From: Methylobacterium sp. E-005
GTDB lineage: Bacteria > Pseudomonadota > Alphaproteobacteria > Rhizobiales > Beijerinckiaceae
DNA: 64,000 bases
Reading direction: 5' to 3'
Assembly (NCBI RefSeq): GCF_022829725.1
Contig: NZ_JAKSYG010000164.1
Location: 1-64,000, forward strand
Positions 32,196 to 41,855 of the stretch are shown one piece after another. How positions within the stretch are numbered: the stretch's first letter is position 1; every line of letters starts with the position of its first letter. The notes under the pieces are model-generated. The model ran no database searches, was not told where the DNA came from, and was given only the letters and a program-made list of their open reading frames with translations. The position numbers were made by a program, and so were the translations under genes.

Positions 32196-33101
32196 ATGGG
32201 AATCACGGTACGGCACTTCGTCTTCGAGAAAGCCGGCAACTTGCGGAGCGTGCCGCGTCGGATCTGTGAGGGCTTGTGGCAGGGTGAGGACGCCTTGCCT
32301 GATTATGCCGGGACCCGTCAGCGGGTGGCGCAGATCATTGTCGAGAATGATGATGGGAAGCCGGCCCGTATCCTGGATGCGAAGGGCTCATTCTGGGAGT
32401 TCGACGAAGCGGGCAAGCTCGTCATCGAGCCGTTCGATTTTTCATGGGCCTTCGATCGGCCCGGCCGCTCGAAGGCTACCGTGGTTGACCTGCGTCCAAA
32501 GCTCGAACGGAAGAAGTGGGAGGCCAAGCATCGTTGGCCGGTGACCGGCGAGGAGCTCGATGGGATCAGCGCCGCGATTTGGCCCTGGGCGGCAGCCGAG
32601 ATCGAGGAAGTGCGACCCGTGAAGGGCACCGCTGTGAAGGTGCCCCCGCTGACGCACGACGGCGAGCGGGCCCTATCGAAGATCCAGGCTGCCTTCGGCA
32701 CGATCGGCTATGAGCTCGAGCAGCTCTCCGAGCCGGCGCTGAAGGGCTTGGCCTACGAGCTGCGCCGCTACGCCAGGATCTATGACGGAGAGAAGATCCT
32801 GTACGAGGCGTTCGCCGCGGAGGTCGACCGCCTGAAGGACATCCGGATTCGACAGAGGACAGGTAAAGGCGGCTGGTACGCCTTTGTCCGCATCATGCGA
32901 TGGGATGAAGCCCGAACGCAGGCCGAAGAAATCGATACGATCGTAGAGTTCTGCGAAGGGAAGAAGGCAGCCCTTGAAGCTGCCCGGCGCTTGCTGTCGG
33001 AGAATGCGTACCGGCTGGGCGATGGCATCACGGTGGAAGCCGATGTCGCGACCGAGTTGGACTGGGTGCCAAAGAGGGTTCGCCCCAAGCAAGAGGGCTG
33101 A
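32196..33101 (+). CDS. hypothetical protein (301 aa)
   Basis: The protein from ATG 32196 (a GTG at 32184 is also in frame) starts MGITVRHFVFEKAGNLRSVP. It has a beta-rich N-terminal part (RQRVAQIIVENDDGKPARIL) and a helical C-terminal part. It is soluble. Similar proteins occur in Methylobacterium and rhizobial accessory regions, but I know no function. It is the last gene before the rpmG terminator and closes the accessory stretch. Confidence 0.6.
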   Translation: MGITVRHFVFEKAGNLRSVPRRICEGLWQGEDALPDYAGTRQRVAQIIVENDDGKPARILDAKGSFWEFDEAGKLVIEPFDFSWAFDRPGRSKATVVDLRPKLERKKWEAKHRWPVTGEELDGISAAIWPWAAAEIEEVRPVKGTAVKVPPLTHDGERALSKIQAAFGTIGYELEQLSEPALKGLAYELRRYARIYDGEKILYEAFAAEVDRLKDIRIRQRTGKGGWYAFVRIMRWDEARTQAEEIDTIVEFCEGKKAALEAARRLLSENAYRLGDGITVEADVATELDWVPKRVRPKQEG

Positions 33102-33167
33102 ACTCGTGGGGCTTTCCAGCGAGCGGTAGCGCGTTCGTTGCGTGATCCTGTTGTGACCCGGACGAAG

Positions 33168-33195
33168 AAAGCCGCCCCGAATTTGGAGCGGCTTT
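33168..33195. terminator. bidirectional intrinsic terminator near rpmG
   Basis: The arms AAAGCCGC (33168-33175) and GCGGCTTT (33188-33195) form a stem flanked by A/T runs on both sides. It lies 33 bases after the rpmG stop (minus strand, ending TTTCTTC) and 66 bases after the plus-strand gene stop, so it can serve both. Confidence 0.65.
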
Positions 33196-33228
33196 GCTAA
33201 TCAAGTCAATACGTTAGCGTCGAAACGC

Positions 33229-33396
33229 TTACTTGATCTTGGTTTCCTTGAACTCGACGTGCTTGCGCGCGACCGGGTCGTACTTGCGCATCGACAGCTT
33301 CTCGGTCTGCGTCCGGGAGTTCTTCTTGGTGACGTAGAAGTAGCCCGTGTCGGCGGTGGACATGAGCTTGATCTTGACGGTGACGGCCTTGGCCAT
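33229..33396 (-). CDS. rpmG: 50S ribosomal protein L33
   Basis: This 55-residue protein begins [20 protein letters not shown] and ends [13 protein letters not shown], a full-length bacterial L33 of the large subunit near the E site. It lacks the Cys pairs of the zinc-binding type (C-minus form). AGGAGCG precedes the ATG. It is a single gene with its own terminator, and its upstream neighbour is an MFS gene. Confidence 0.95.
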   Translation of the reverse strand: MAKAVTVKIKLMSTADTGYFYVTKKNSRTQTEKLSMRKYDPVARKHVEFKETKIK

Positions 33397-33503
33397 GGCG
33401 CGGCGCTCCTGCAGGGGTGCGGCATTCCGCGTGAGCGAAACGCAAATGGCCGGGAAGACCCGGCCGAATACGGTCGGGTGAATGCCCGATCGGGCCGGGC
33501 AGG

Positions 33504-34688
33504 TCAAGAGCGGGCGCGCTTGCGCTCCGTTGCGGCGAGGGCGCCCGCGAAGACCAGGAACAGGGCGAGCAGCGCCCACGCGAAGCCGTGCGGCGGCACG
33601 AGGTCGAGCCCGCCGCCGATCACCGGCGGCCCCAGCATCAGGCCGACATTGTAGAGCACCACGAAGGCCGCGTTGGCGCCCGCGAGATCGTTCGCCGGCG
33701 TCCGGTCGCCCAGCATGGCGAGACCGACGGTGTAGAGCGTGCCGGCGATGCCGCCCCAGACCAGCAACAGCAGGCCGAACGCCAACGGGTTTCCGGCTGT
33801 CAGAGGAATAAGCGCCGAGCCGGCGGCGCCCGCAAGGCCGGCGCCGAGCAGGACCGCGCCCCGGTCGAACCGGTCGGCGAGCCAGCCGAACGGGATCTGG
33901 AACAGCACGTTGCCGAGGGCGATCAGGCTGACGAGCCCGGCCGCCCCTTGCGCGTCGTAGCCGAGGCGCAGCCCGTAGAGGGGCAGGATCGCGAAGATGC
34001 CGGTTTCGACGGCCCCGTAGGCGAGCGCGGCCGCGAGCGCGCCGGGGGCGAGTCGGAGATAGCCGAGAAGGCCCTGGCCCGAACCCGGCTCGATCGTCGG
34101 CGACAGCCCGCGGGCGAGCAGGATCGGTAATCCGCCGGCCAGCATCAGGACCGCACCGGTCGCGTAGGGCGCTGGCCCCTCGGTTCCGACGAGGGCCAGC
34201 AGGAGCGGGCCCACCGCGAAGCCCGCCGCCAGGACGGTGGCGTAGATGCCCATCACCAAGCCCCGGCGCTCCGGCGGGGCGGCGGCGTTGATCCAGTACT
34301 CGGACAGCACGAACAGGGCGCCGAGGGTCATCGAGAAGACGAAGCGCAGGGGGAACCAGAGCGCGATCCCCGGCAGGATCGGGAACAGGGCAAGGCTCAT
34401 CGCCCCAACGACCAGCGCGAGGCCGAGCAGCGGCGCGACGCCGATCCGCGCGGCCAGCCGCGGCACGAACGGCACCGTGCAGATGCTGGCGATGCCCGCC
34501 ACCGCGGTGTTAATCCCGATCAGCGTGCTCGACGCGCCGCGCCGCTCCAGCTCGATCGACAGGAGCGGGATCGACAGGCTCAGCCCGATGCCGACGACGG
34601 TGACGCAGGTCACCGCCGCCGCGATCGCCGCCACATCCTCCGCGCTGATCCCGCGCCGTCCCGCGTGCTCCAGTTCCTCCCGGTTCAC
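33504..34688 (-). CDS. MFS transporter (drug/metabolite type)
   Basis: This 394-residue 12-helix carrier has [14 protein letters not shown] after helix 2, [18 protein letters not shown] in the loop before helix 5 and [13 protein letters not shown] in the second half. It fits YcaD-like MFS proteins of unknown substrate. The GTG start at 34688 overlaps the TGA of the NUDIX gene (GTGA), making it the third gene of a DUF983-NUDIX-MFS operon. This order is common near rnr in Methylobacterium and relatives. Confidence 0.85.
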   Translation of the reverse strand: MNREELEHAGRRGISAEDVAAIAAAVTCVTVVGIGLSLSIPLLSIELERRGASSTLIGINTAVAGIASICTVPFVPRLAARIGVAPLLGLALVVGAMSLALFPILPGIALWFPLRFVFSMTLGALFVLSEYWINAAAPPERRGLVMGIYATVLAAGFAVGPLLLALVGTEGPAPYATGAVLMLAGGLPILLARGLSPTIEPGSGQGLLGYLRLAPGALAAALAYGAVETGIFAILPLYGLRLGYDAQGAAGLVSLIALGNVLFQIPFGWLADRFDRGAVLLGAGLAGAAGSALIPLTAGNPLAFGLLLLVWGGIAGTLYTVGLAMLGDRTPANDLAGANAAFVVLYNVGLMLGPPVIGGGLDLVPPHGFAWALLALFLVFAGALAATERKRARS

Positions 34689-35428
34689 AGGGCGACCCGT
34701 TCGCGCCGGCCGTAGCGCTCATAGTGAAAGGGAATCATGCGGTGCGGGGCAAAATCGACGGCGATCTGGGCCTCCAGATCGTCCAGGATGGCGCGGGTGA
34801 TGTACGGCAGGTCGAGCTTGCGCGCGGCGTCGAGGCGGACCCAGGCGAGTTCGGTGAACTCAGCGTCGGCCGTCACACGTCCCGGCTCCTCGGCCACCAC
34901 CATCCGATGGTCGACCGTGAAGAAACGCGTATCGAACCGGCGTACGCGCTTGGGCGGCGTGATCGCCCGCGCCACGAGGTGCAGCGCCTCCAGATCCGGC
35001 AGGACGCCGTGCCGGGCGAACCCCTCCCAGCCCGCCGGCGTCTCCTCCGGGGCGCCGTGCTCGGTCGTGCCGAGCAGCAGGCCTGTCTCCTCGTAGGTCT
35101 CGCGAATGGCGGCGAGGGCGAGCGCCCGGCCGAGATGATGCGGCGGCCTAGAGACCTGCCGGGTCAGCGCCGCCTCGGCGTAATCGGGCAAGGCCCCGGC
35201 CACCGGCATGTGGCGGTCGCCGAGCTCGATCCGCCCGCCCGGGAAGACGAACTTGCCCGGCATGAAGGCGAGGTTCGGATTGCGCCGGCCCATCAGGACC
35301 TTCGGGCCGCCCCGCCCGCGCCGGTCGATCACGATCATGGTGGCGGCGTCCCGCGGGCGCAGGCGCGCCGCTTCGGGCTTGCGCTCAGGCGCGGTCGCGA
35401 TCTGGGACTCCGGCTGCGGCAGCGGCAA
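34685..35428 (-). CDS. NUDIX hydrolase
   Basis: This 247-residue NUDIX-fold hydrolase has a box of ALAAIRETYEETGLLL (REx2EExG). The Gly and first Glu of the full GX5EX7 pattern are modified, so the substrate is unclear. GKFVFPGGRIE precedes it. TTG at 35428 was chosen as the start because GAGGAG lies seven bases upstream, inside the end of the DUF983 gene; the frame is open further upstream. Members cleave nucleoside diphosphates, CoA or acyl-CoA. It is translationally coupled with both neighbours. Confidence 0.8.
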   Translation of the reverse strand: MPLPQPESQIATAPERKPEAARLRPRDAATMIVIDRRGRGGPKVLMGRRNPNLAFMPGKFVFPGGRIELGDRHMPVAGALPDYAEAALTRQVSRPPHHLGRALALAAIRETYEETGLLLGTTEHGAPEETPAGWEGFARHGVLPDLEALHLVARAITPPKRVRRFDTRFFTVDHRMVVAEEPGRVTADAEFTELAWVRLDAARKLDLPYITRAILDDLEAQIAVDFAPHRMIPFHYERYGRRERVAL

Positions 35429-35849
35429 GGCGCGTCTCCTCGGGCCCCGGGGCGGGACGGCTCCGCGGTAGCTTGGCGAAGCCGTGCATGCCAAGGGCGT
35501 ATTGCAACCCGACGACGGCACCCTTGACCGGCTGGAGCAGAATCAGCGCGAACAGGAGCGTGAAGACTGGCCAGACCCCCATCTCGACCCAGAGGGGAAC
35601 CTCGTAGGCGTTCTCCGTCTCCAGGATCAGGTAGCCGACGATATGGGCGACGATGAAGATCACCACGTAGGGTGGCAGATCGTCGGCGCGGTGGTGGTGC
35701 AGTTCGAGGCCGCAGGCCTCGCATTCGGGCCGCACCTTCAGGAAGCGGCCGAAGATCCGCCCCTGGCCGCAATGCGGGCAGCGGCCGATGAAGCCCCGGG
35801 CCATCGCGGGGATCAGGCGGGTGCGCTCGGGAATCGCGTCGGTAGCCAT
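35385..35849 (-). CDS. DUF983 family membrane protein
   Basis: This 154-residue protein has a zinc-ribbon-like N-terminus with two CxxC pairs (GRCPHCGQGRIF, PECEACGLEL). Two membrane helices follow (VVIFIVAHIVGYLIL and GVWPVFTLLFALILLQPV). DUF983 proteins are conserved in Alphaproteobacteria; the function is not established. The ATG is at 35849, 23 bases after the rnr stop, so it may be transcribed with rnr. Its end overlaps the NUDIX start. Confidence 0.9.
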   Translation of the reverse strand: MATDAIPERTRLIPAMARGFIGRCPHCGQGRIFGRFLKVRPECEACGLELHHHRADDLPPYVVIFIVAHIVGYLILETENAYEVPLWVEMGVWPVFTLLFALILLQPVKGAVVGLQYALGMHGFAKLPRSRPAPGPEETRLAAAAAGVPDRDRA

Positions 35850-35872
35850 GGTCGGGGTCTACACCGACCGGC

Positions 35873-38188
35873 TCAGCGGCGCGAGCCGCGGTGGCGCGAC
35901 CCGGTGTTGCGGATGCCGGCGGGCCGGCCGGGCGGTGCGGCCTTGAACGGACGGCCGCCGGGCTTCCTGCCGGGGCCGGAGGTGTTGGCGCCGGAGCGGC
36001 CCTCGCTCAGCAGCTCGAAGCGCAGCGCGCCAGCCACCGGCGCGGCCTCGACGAGCCGCACTTCGACCCGGTCGCCCAGGCGAAAAGTCTCGCCGGTGCG
36101 CTCGCCCACCAGGGCGTGGCGGCCTTCCTCATGGCGAAAATACTCGGCGCCGAGCTGCGAGATCGGTACGAACCCGTCCGCCCCCGTCTCGTCGAGCTTG
36201 ATGAAGAGTCCGGCCCGGGTGACCCCGGCAATCTGGCCCGCGAAGGTCGCCCCGACCTGATCGGCGAGGTGGTGGGCGATCAGCCGGTCGATCGTCTCGC
36301 GCTCGGCCGCCATGGCCCGGCGCTCGGCCGCCGAAATCTGCTCGCCGATCTGGGCGAGTTCGCCCATCGAGACCTCCGGGGGCAGCCCATCGGAGCCGAG
36401 CTTGCCGGCGGTGATCAGCGCCCGGTGGACGATCAGGTCGGCGTAGCGCCGGATCGGCGAGGTGAAATGGGCGTAGCGGCGCAGGTTCAGGCCGAAATGC
36501 CCGAGATTCTCGGCGGCGTAGACGGCCTGGGCCTGGCTGCGCAGGATCACCTCGTTGAGGAAGACCCCGTGCTCGGTCTCGGCCGCGAGGGCAAGGATGC
36601 GGTTGAACAGGGCCGGGCGCAGCGCCCCTTCCTTCGGCAGCTTGATGCCCACCGAGGCCAGAACCTCGCCGAGGGCCCGCATCTTCTCGAGCGCCGGCTC
36701 GTCGTGGACGCGGTAGATCAACGGCTGCTTGGCCTGCTCAAGCGTCTCGGCGGCGGCCACGTTCGCCTGGATCATGAATTCCTCGATGAGCCGATGGGCG
36801 TCGAGGCGTTCCGGCACGATCACCCGGTCGACGGCGCCGTCCGGGCTGAGCAGGACCTTGCGCTCGGGCAGATCGAGCGCCAACGGGCCGCGGCGGTCGC
36901 GGGCCGCACGCAGGGCCGCGTAGGCGGCCCAGAGGGGGCGGAGCGCCGTTTCCAACAGCGGGCCGGTCGTGTCGTCCGGATGCCCGTCGATGGCCGCCTG
37001 CGCCTGCGCGTAGGCGAGCTTGGCGCGGGAGCGCATCATCACCCGGTGGAACCCGTGGCGGCGCTTCTCGCCATCGGCCGAGATGACCATGCGCACCGCG
37101 AGTGCCGGCCGATCCTCGCCCTCGCGAAGCGAGCAGAGGTCGTTGGAGATCCGCTCCGGCAGCATCGGCACGACCCGGTCGGGGAAGTAGACCGAATTGC
37201 CCCGCTCCAGCGCCTCACGGTCGAGGCTTGCGCCGGGGCGCACGTAGGCGGCGACGTCCGCAATGGCGACGGTGAGGATGAAGCCGCCTGGATTAGCCGG
37301 GTCGGGATCGGCCTCGGCCATCACGGCGTCGTCGTGGTCCTTGGCGTCCGGCGGGTCGATGGTGAGCAGGGGGCGGTCGCGCCAATCCTCCCGGCCCTGC
37401 AGGGTGGCGGGCTTGGCGGCATCCGCCTCGGCCAGGGTCGCGTCCGCGAACACGTGCGGGATGTTGTGCAGATGGAGCGCGATCAGGCTCACGGCCTTCT
37501 CGGAACCCAGCGAGCCCAGCCGCTCGCGCACGCGCCCCCGCGGCAGGCCGAAGCGGGTCTCCCGCTCCAGCGAGACGCTGACGAGGTCGCCGTCGCGGGC
37601 CTGTCCCTCCTCGCCGGGCGGGATCAGGATCTCGCGGCCCTGCGAGCGCTTCTCGACCGGCACGATCCGGCCGCCCTGCGCGCCTTCCCGGTAGACGCCG
37701 ATGATCTCGGCCTTGTTCTTCCCGATGACCTTGACGACGCGGCCGCTGTAGCCGCCCTCGGCGTCGCGCTCGACGCGGATCAGCGCCCGGTCGCCGATGC
37801 CGGGCGCCGGCCGGCTGCCCTTGCGGGGGCCGCGGGCCTGCGTCAGCACGATGGACGGGGGCTTGCCGGAGCCGGTCCATTCCGCCGGAACCGCCAGAAA
37901 ATCGCCGTGGCGGTCGCGCGAGCGGATATCGGCCAGCACGACCGGCGGCAGCTGCCCGGCCGGGGAGAGACCACCGCGGTCGCGGTCAAGGGCGCCGTCC
38001 GCCTCGATCTCTTTGAGGAGGCGCTTAAGCTCGATCTTGGCCGAACCCGTGATGCCGAACGCCTTGGCGATCTCGCGCTTGCCGACGCGCTCCTTCGACT
38101 CGGCCACGAAGGCGAGGATCTGCTCACGGGTGGGGACGGGCGGGGGAGCGGCGGGCTCGGCCGCCGGGGCGGTGGTGCGTCGTGCCAA
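35873..38188 (-). CDS. rnr: ribonuclease R
   Basis: This 771-residue 3'-to-5' exoribonuclease of the RNB family has an N-terminal winged helix (residues 18-75) and two cold-shock OB folds. The RNB domain carries the catalytic Asp cluster (TIDPPDAKDHDDAV), and YAHFTSPIRRYADL near 560 is the conserved RNB end. An S1 domain follows (VGATFAGQIAGVTRAGLF), with a basic Gly/Pro tail. It degrades structured RNA. The start is TTG at 38188 with a weak ribosome site; no in-frame ATG lies near. Confidence 0.95.
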   Translation of the reverse strand: MARRTTAPAAEPAAPPPVPTREQILAFVAESKERVGKREIAKAFGITGSAKIELKRLLKEIEADGALDRDRGGLSPAGQLPPVVLADIRSRDRHGDFLAVPAEWTGSGKPPSIVLTQARGPRKGSRPAPGIGDRALIRVERDAEGGYSGRVVKVIGKNKAEIIGVYREGAQGGRIVPVEKRSQGREILIPPGEEGQARDGDLVSVSLERETRFGLPRGRVRERLGSLGSEKAVSLIALHLHNIPHVFADATLAEADAAKPATLQGREDWRDRPLLTIDPPDAKDHDDAVMAEADPDPANPGGFILTVAIADVAAYVRPGASLDREALERGNSVYFPDRVVPMLPERISNDLCSLREGEDRPALAVRMVISADGEKRRHGFHRVMMRSRAKLAYAQAQAAIDGHPDDTTGPLLETALRPLWAAYAALRAARDRRGPLALDLPERKVLLSPDGAVDRVIVPERLDAHRLIEEFMIQANVAAAETLEQAKQPLIYRVHDEPALEKMRALGEVLASVGIKLPKEGALRPALFNRILALAAETEHGVFLNEVILRSQAQAVYAAENLGHFGLNLRRYAHFTSPIRRYADLIVHRALITAGKLGSDGLPPEVSMGELAQIGEQISAAERRAMAAERETIDRLIAHHLADQVGATFAGQIAGVTRAGLFIKLDETGADGFVPISQLGAEYFRHEEGRHALVGERTGETFRLGDRVEVRLVEAAPVAGALRFELLSEGRSGANTSGPGRKPGGRPFKAAPPGRPAGIRNTGSRHRGSRR

Positions 38189-38319
38189 ACGAGGGGTGCC
38201 GGATGGTTCTCGGAAGAGGGGGCCCGGACGGGCGTCGGACCAGTCTGGTCCTGTGATCCTAACATGGGTGCCGGACCCGCCTGCGGCAACGCCACGCCGC
38301 CGCTCCTCAACAGGTCCGC

Positions 38320-38658
38320 TCAGCCGGTCGAGGCGATTTTCCGGATGTGGTCGACGGCCCGATCCACGTCGAAGCCCGGCGCCACGATCTCATCCAGGGT
38401 AAACGGGCAGGCGCGTGGCAGGGTCAGGTTCACCTGTCCCTCCTGCGGCGCGAGTTCGGGCGTCTCGGCCTCCTGGATCGCCAGCGTCCAGGCGCCGTCC
38501 ATGCGCAGGCTCGCCGGGTCGGGCGGATCGCCCGCGAGCGCTGCAAGCTTGGCGCGGCCCGCGTCCCGGCAGGCGAGACTCGCCGCGTCGTCCGAGATCA
38601 GGGCCGCCTTGATCAACTCGGCCAGGGCATCCCTGACCCGTTCCACGCTCGCGTTCAT
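38320..38658 (-). CDS. conserved hypothetical protein (112 aa)
   Basis: The soluble 112-residue protein begins MNASVERVRDALAELIKAAL, with a C-terminal CPFTLDEIVAPGFDVDRAVDHI. It has no membrane helix and no motif I know. It lies upstream of rnr on the same strand, separated by about 130 bases. ATG 38664 is an alternative start two codons upstream. Confidence 0.65.
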   Translation of the reverse strand: MNASVERVRDALAELIKAALISDDAASLACRDAGRAKLAALAGDPPDPASLRMDGAWTLAIQEAETPELAPQEGQVNLTLPRACPFTLDEIVAPGFDVDRAVDHIRKIASTG

Positions 38659-38774
38659 GGGCATTCCGTTCCGAAGGTCCCGGAGGCATGGCAAGCCGGA
38701 TGCCAGCGACCGGCGACCCGATGTGACAGAACCGCCGATCTTCCCTCGCGACCGGCGCGGTGTAGAAAGCAGGG

Positions 38775-41700
38775 ATGATCCCGGTCCTGACCCGCCCTAT
38801 CGAGGCCGTGCCCCTTTACACCGCGGCCTGCGCGGAGCTGCGCCTGCGCGGCTTCGAGGGGGACCTGTCGCTGTCGGATGCCGACCGCACCGTCTTCTCC
38901 ACCGACAACTCGATCTATCAGGTCGAGCCGGGGGCCGTGGCCTTCCCGCGCTCCCGCGACGACCTCGTGCGCATCGCCAAGCTGCTTGAGGATCCGCGTT
39001 TTGCCGAGATCGTGATCCGGCCCCGCGGCGGAGCGACCGGCACCAATGGCCAGTCGCTCGGCCACGGCCTCGTGGTCGACACGTCGCGGCACATGAACCG
39101 CATCCTGGAAATCGACGTCGCCCACCGCAGCGTCCGGGTCGAGCCGGGGGTGGTAAAGGACCAGCTCAACCGGGAACTGGCCAAGCACGGCCTGTTCTTC
39201 GCGCCGGAACTCTCGACCTCGAACCGCGCCACGATCGGCGGGATGATCTCGACGGATGCCTGCGGGCAGGGCTCGTGCCTCTACGGCAAGACCCGAGACC
39301 ACGTCCTGGCGCTGACCTGCATCCTCACCGACGGCACGGTCTGGACCGCCGAGCCCCTGGACGCGGCCGGCCTCGCGGCCGCCAAGGGGCGCAACGACCG
39401 GGCAGGGGAGATCCACCGCACCGTCGATGCCGTCGTCACCGAGAATGCCGCGCTGATCGAGGAGCGGTTCCCCAAGCTCAACCGCTGCCTGACCGGCTAC
39501 GACCTCGCCCATCTGCGCGACGCGGCGGGCCGGTTCGATCTCAAGAGCGTGCTCTGCGGTTCGGAGGGTACCCTGGCGCTGATCGCGGAGGCGCGGCTCA
39601 ACGTGCTGCCGATCCCGAAGGCGGCGGTGCTGGTGGCGCTTTCCTACGTGGATTTCGACGCCGCACTCCGCGATGCGCAGGCTTTGCTGCCCTTCGGCGC
39701 CGCCTCGGTGGAGACCATCGACTCGACCGTGCTGGCGCTCGCCCGGAAGGACCCGATCTGGGCCGAGGTGCAGGCCTTCTTCCCCGATGACCCAGCTGGC
39801 CGGCCGGTGGACGGAATTAACCTCGTGGAGCTCGTCGGCGACGACGAGGCCGGCGTGGAGACGGCCCTCGGGCGGCTCACCGGGAGGCTGGAGGCCGAGC
39901 GCGGCACCGACACCAAGCGCCTGGGCTTCACCATCGCCCGGGGCGAAGCGATCGAGCGGCTCTGGACCATGCGCAAGAAGGCCGTGGGCCTGCTGGGTGC
40001 CGCCAAGGGCGATGCCCGGCCGATCCCCTTCGTGGAGGACACCGCCGTCCCGCCGGAGCGGCTCGCCGATTACATCGCCGAGTTCCGGGCGCTCCTCGAC
40101 GGCAAGGGGCTGCGCTACGGCATGTTCGGCCATGTCGATGCTGGCGTGCTGCACGTCCGCCCGGCGATCGACCTGAAGGATCCGGACCAGAATAAGCTCA
40201 TCCGCGAGATCACGGAGGGCGTGGTCGCGCTCACCGCTAAGTATGGCGGACTGCTCTGGGGCGAGCACGGCAAGGGGTTTCGCTCGGAATTCGTACCCGC
40301 GACCTTCGGGCCGCTGATGCCCGCGCTGGAGGCGATCAAGCGCGCCTTCGACCCGGGCGACCGCATGAACCCCGGCAAGATCGCCTCGGCGCGCGGGCAG
40401 AGCCTCACGCGGATCGACGGCGTACCGCGCCGGGGCGAGCAGGATCGCACCATCCCGGCATTGGTCCGCCAGCAATTCGATGAGGCGCTCCACTGCAACG
40501 GCAACGGCGCCTGCTTCTCCTTTGATGCCGACGAGGCCATGTGCCCGTCCTGGAAGGCGACGCGAGAGCGCCGGCACTCGCCCAAGGGTCGCGCCTCGCT
40601 GATGCGCGAGTGGCTTCGGCGGACGGCGGCGGAAGGGCTCGATCCGGCCGCCGAACTGGCGCGCCAGCGCTCCGGCTGGCTCCGCGACGTGGGCGCCACC
40701 CTGCTCAGCGCCCTGCGGCCGCGGTCCGAGGCGAAGGATTTCTCACATGCCGTCAAGGAGGCGATGGATGGCTGCCTCGCCTGCAAATCCTGCACGGGGT
40801 CCTGCCCGATCAAGGTCGACGTGCCGACCTTCCGGGCGAAGTTCCTGGCGCTCTACCACACGCGCTACGCCCGCCCCTTGAAGGACCACCTCGTGGCGGC
40901 GCTGGAGCCGCTGCTGCCGCTGGCCGCCCGGACGCCGCGCTTGAGCAACGCGCTGCTGACCAGCCCGATCACGCGCCTGCTCCTGGCCAAGGCCGGGCTG
41001 GTGGCGATCCCGCCCCTGTCGCCCGTCGATCTCCGGACGCGGCTCGCGGATCTCGGCGTCGCCGTCGCGAGCCCGGAGGCGCTGGCCCGGCTGAGCCCGC
41101 CCGCGCGCGAGACGACGGTTCTGGTGGTGCAGGACGCCTTCACCAGCCATTTCGATGCGGAGGTGGTGGCCGACGCCTGCGCGCTGCTCATCGCCCTCGG
41201 ATTCCAGCCCTGGCTGGTGCCCTACCGGCCGAATGGCAAGCCGCTGCACGTTCACGGTTTCCTGGCCCGTTTCAGCGACGTTGCGCGATCCAACGCCGCG
41301 ATGCTGCGTGCCTTCGCCCGGCAGGGCGTGCCGTTGGTCGGCATCGACCCGTCGATGACGCTGACCTATCGGTCCGAATACGCGCAGGTGCTGGGTGGTG
41401 ACCTGCCGAAGGTTCAACTCCTGCAGGAATGGCTGGCGAACCGGCTCGACCGGATCACGCCGCGTCAGGGCGGCCGAACCATGCGGCTCCTACCCCACTG
41501 CACCGAGCGCACCAACGCGCCGGGGGCGGTGCGCGACTGGCAGGCCGTGTTCGCCCATCTCGGACTGCATCTCGAGGTGCCGGCGGCCGGCTGCTGCGGC
41601 ATGGCGGGGACCTACGGGCACGAGGCGCACCACCGCGCGACCTCGGAGGCGATCTATGGCCTGAGCTGGGCCCGCCACGTCGCCGAGGCCCCGGGTTGTA

Positions 41701-41855
41701 CGTTGCTAGCCGACGGTTATTCCTGCCGGTCCCAGGCCAAGCTGGTCGATGGCGTGCGGCTGCGCCACCCGGTCCAGGCGCTTCTCGAACATGTTCGTGC
41801 GGAGGTCGGCGCGGCGCCGTTCCATCCCGAGCGCGCGGCGGCTGCGGCGCGATGA
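38775..41855 (+). CDS. ydiJ: FAD-linked dehydrogenase with Fe-S and CCG domains (YdiJ type, D-2-hydroxyglutarate/D-lactate)
   Basis: This 1026-residue fusion has a vanillyl-alcohol-oxidase-type FAD domain (RPRGGATGTNGQSLGHG, residues about 75-95) with its C-terminal cap to about 570. A Cys-rich region follows (CNGNGACFSF and GCLACKSCTGSCP) for Fe-S clusters. A C-terminal CCG-like domain carries LPHCTERTNAPGA and AAGCCGMAGTYG. It matches YdiJ and fused GlcD-GlcF proteins, which oxidise D-2-hydroxyacids and pass electrons to the quinone pool. Its TGA overlaps the next gene (ATGA). Confidence 0.9.
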   Translation: MIPVLTRPIEAVPLYTAACAELRLRGFEGDLSLSDADRTVFSTDNSIYQVEPGAVAFPRSRDDLVRIAKLLEDPRFAEIVIRPRGGATGTNGQSLGHGLVVDTSRHMNRILEIDVAHRSVRVEPGVVKDQLNRELAKHGLFFAPELSTSNRATIGGMISTDACGQGSCLYGKTRDHVLALTCILTDGTVWTAEPLDAAGLAAAKGRNDRAGEIHRTVDAVVTENAALIEERFPKLNRCLTGYDLAHLRDAAGRFDLKSVLCGSEGTLALIAEARLNVLPIPKAAVLVALSYVDFDAALRDAQALLPFGAASVETIDSTVLALARKDPIWAEVQAFFPDDPAGRPVDGINLVELVGDDEAGVETALGRLTGRLEAERGTDTKRLGFTIARGEAIERLWTMRKKAVGLLGAAKGDARPIPFVEDTAVPPERLADYIAEFRALLDGKGLRYGMFGHVDAGVLHVRPAIDLKDPDQNKLIREITEGVVALTAKYGGLLWGEHGKGFRSEFVPATFGPLMPALEAIKRAFDPGDRMNPGKIASARGQSLTRIDGVPRRGEQDRTIPALVRQQFDEALHCNGNGACFSFDADEAMCPSWKATRERRHSPKGRASLMREWLRRTAAEGLDPAAELARQRSGWLRDVGATLLSALRPRSEAKDFSHAVKEAMDGCLACKSCTGSCPIKVDVPTFRAKFLALYHTRYARPLKDHLVAALEPLLPLAARTPRLSNALLTSPITRLLLAKAGLVAIPPLSPVDLRTRLADLGVAVASPEALARLSPPARETTVLVVQDAFTSHFDAEVVADACALLIALGFQPWLVPYRPNGKPLHVHGFLARFSDVARSNAAMLRAFARQGVPLVGIDPSMTLTYRSEYAQVLGGDLPKVQLLQEWLANRLDRITPRQGGRTMRLLPHCTERTNAPGAVRDWQAVFAHLGLHLEVPAAGCCGMAGTYGHEAHHRATSEAIYGLSWARHVAEAPGCTLLADGYSCRSQAKLVDGVRLRHPVQALLEHVRAEVGAAPFHPERAAAAAR

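Noticed and set aside
20978..33200. Prophage
   Set aside because: No integrase, terminase, capsid, portal or tail gene could be found; the genes are small accessory types and the name island is safer.
35891..38989. Plus-strand open frame of more than 1000 codons across rnr
   Set aside because: It is antisense to ribonuclease R, which has clear domains and motifs; the plus-strand product has none.
38655..40577. Minus-strand frame of 640 codons opposite the YdiJ gene
   Set aside because: It mirrors the coding region of the FAD dehydrogenase; it has no motifs or ribosome site.
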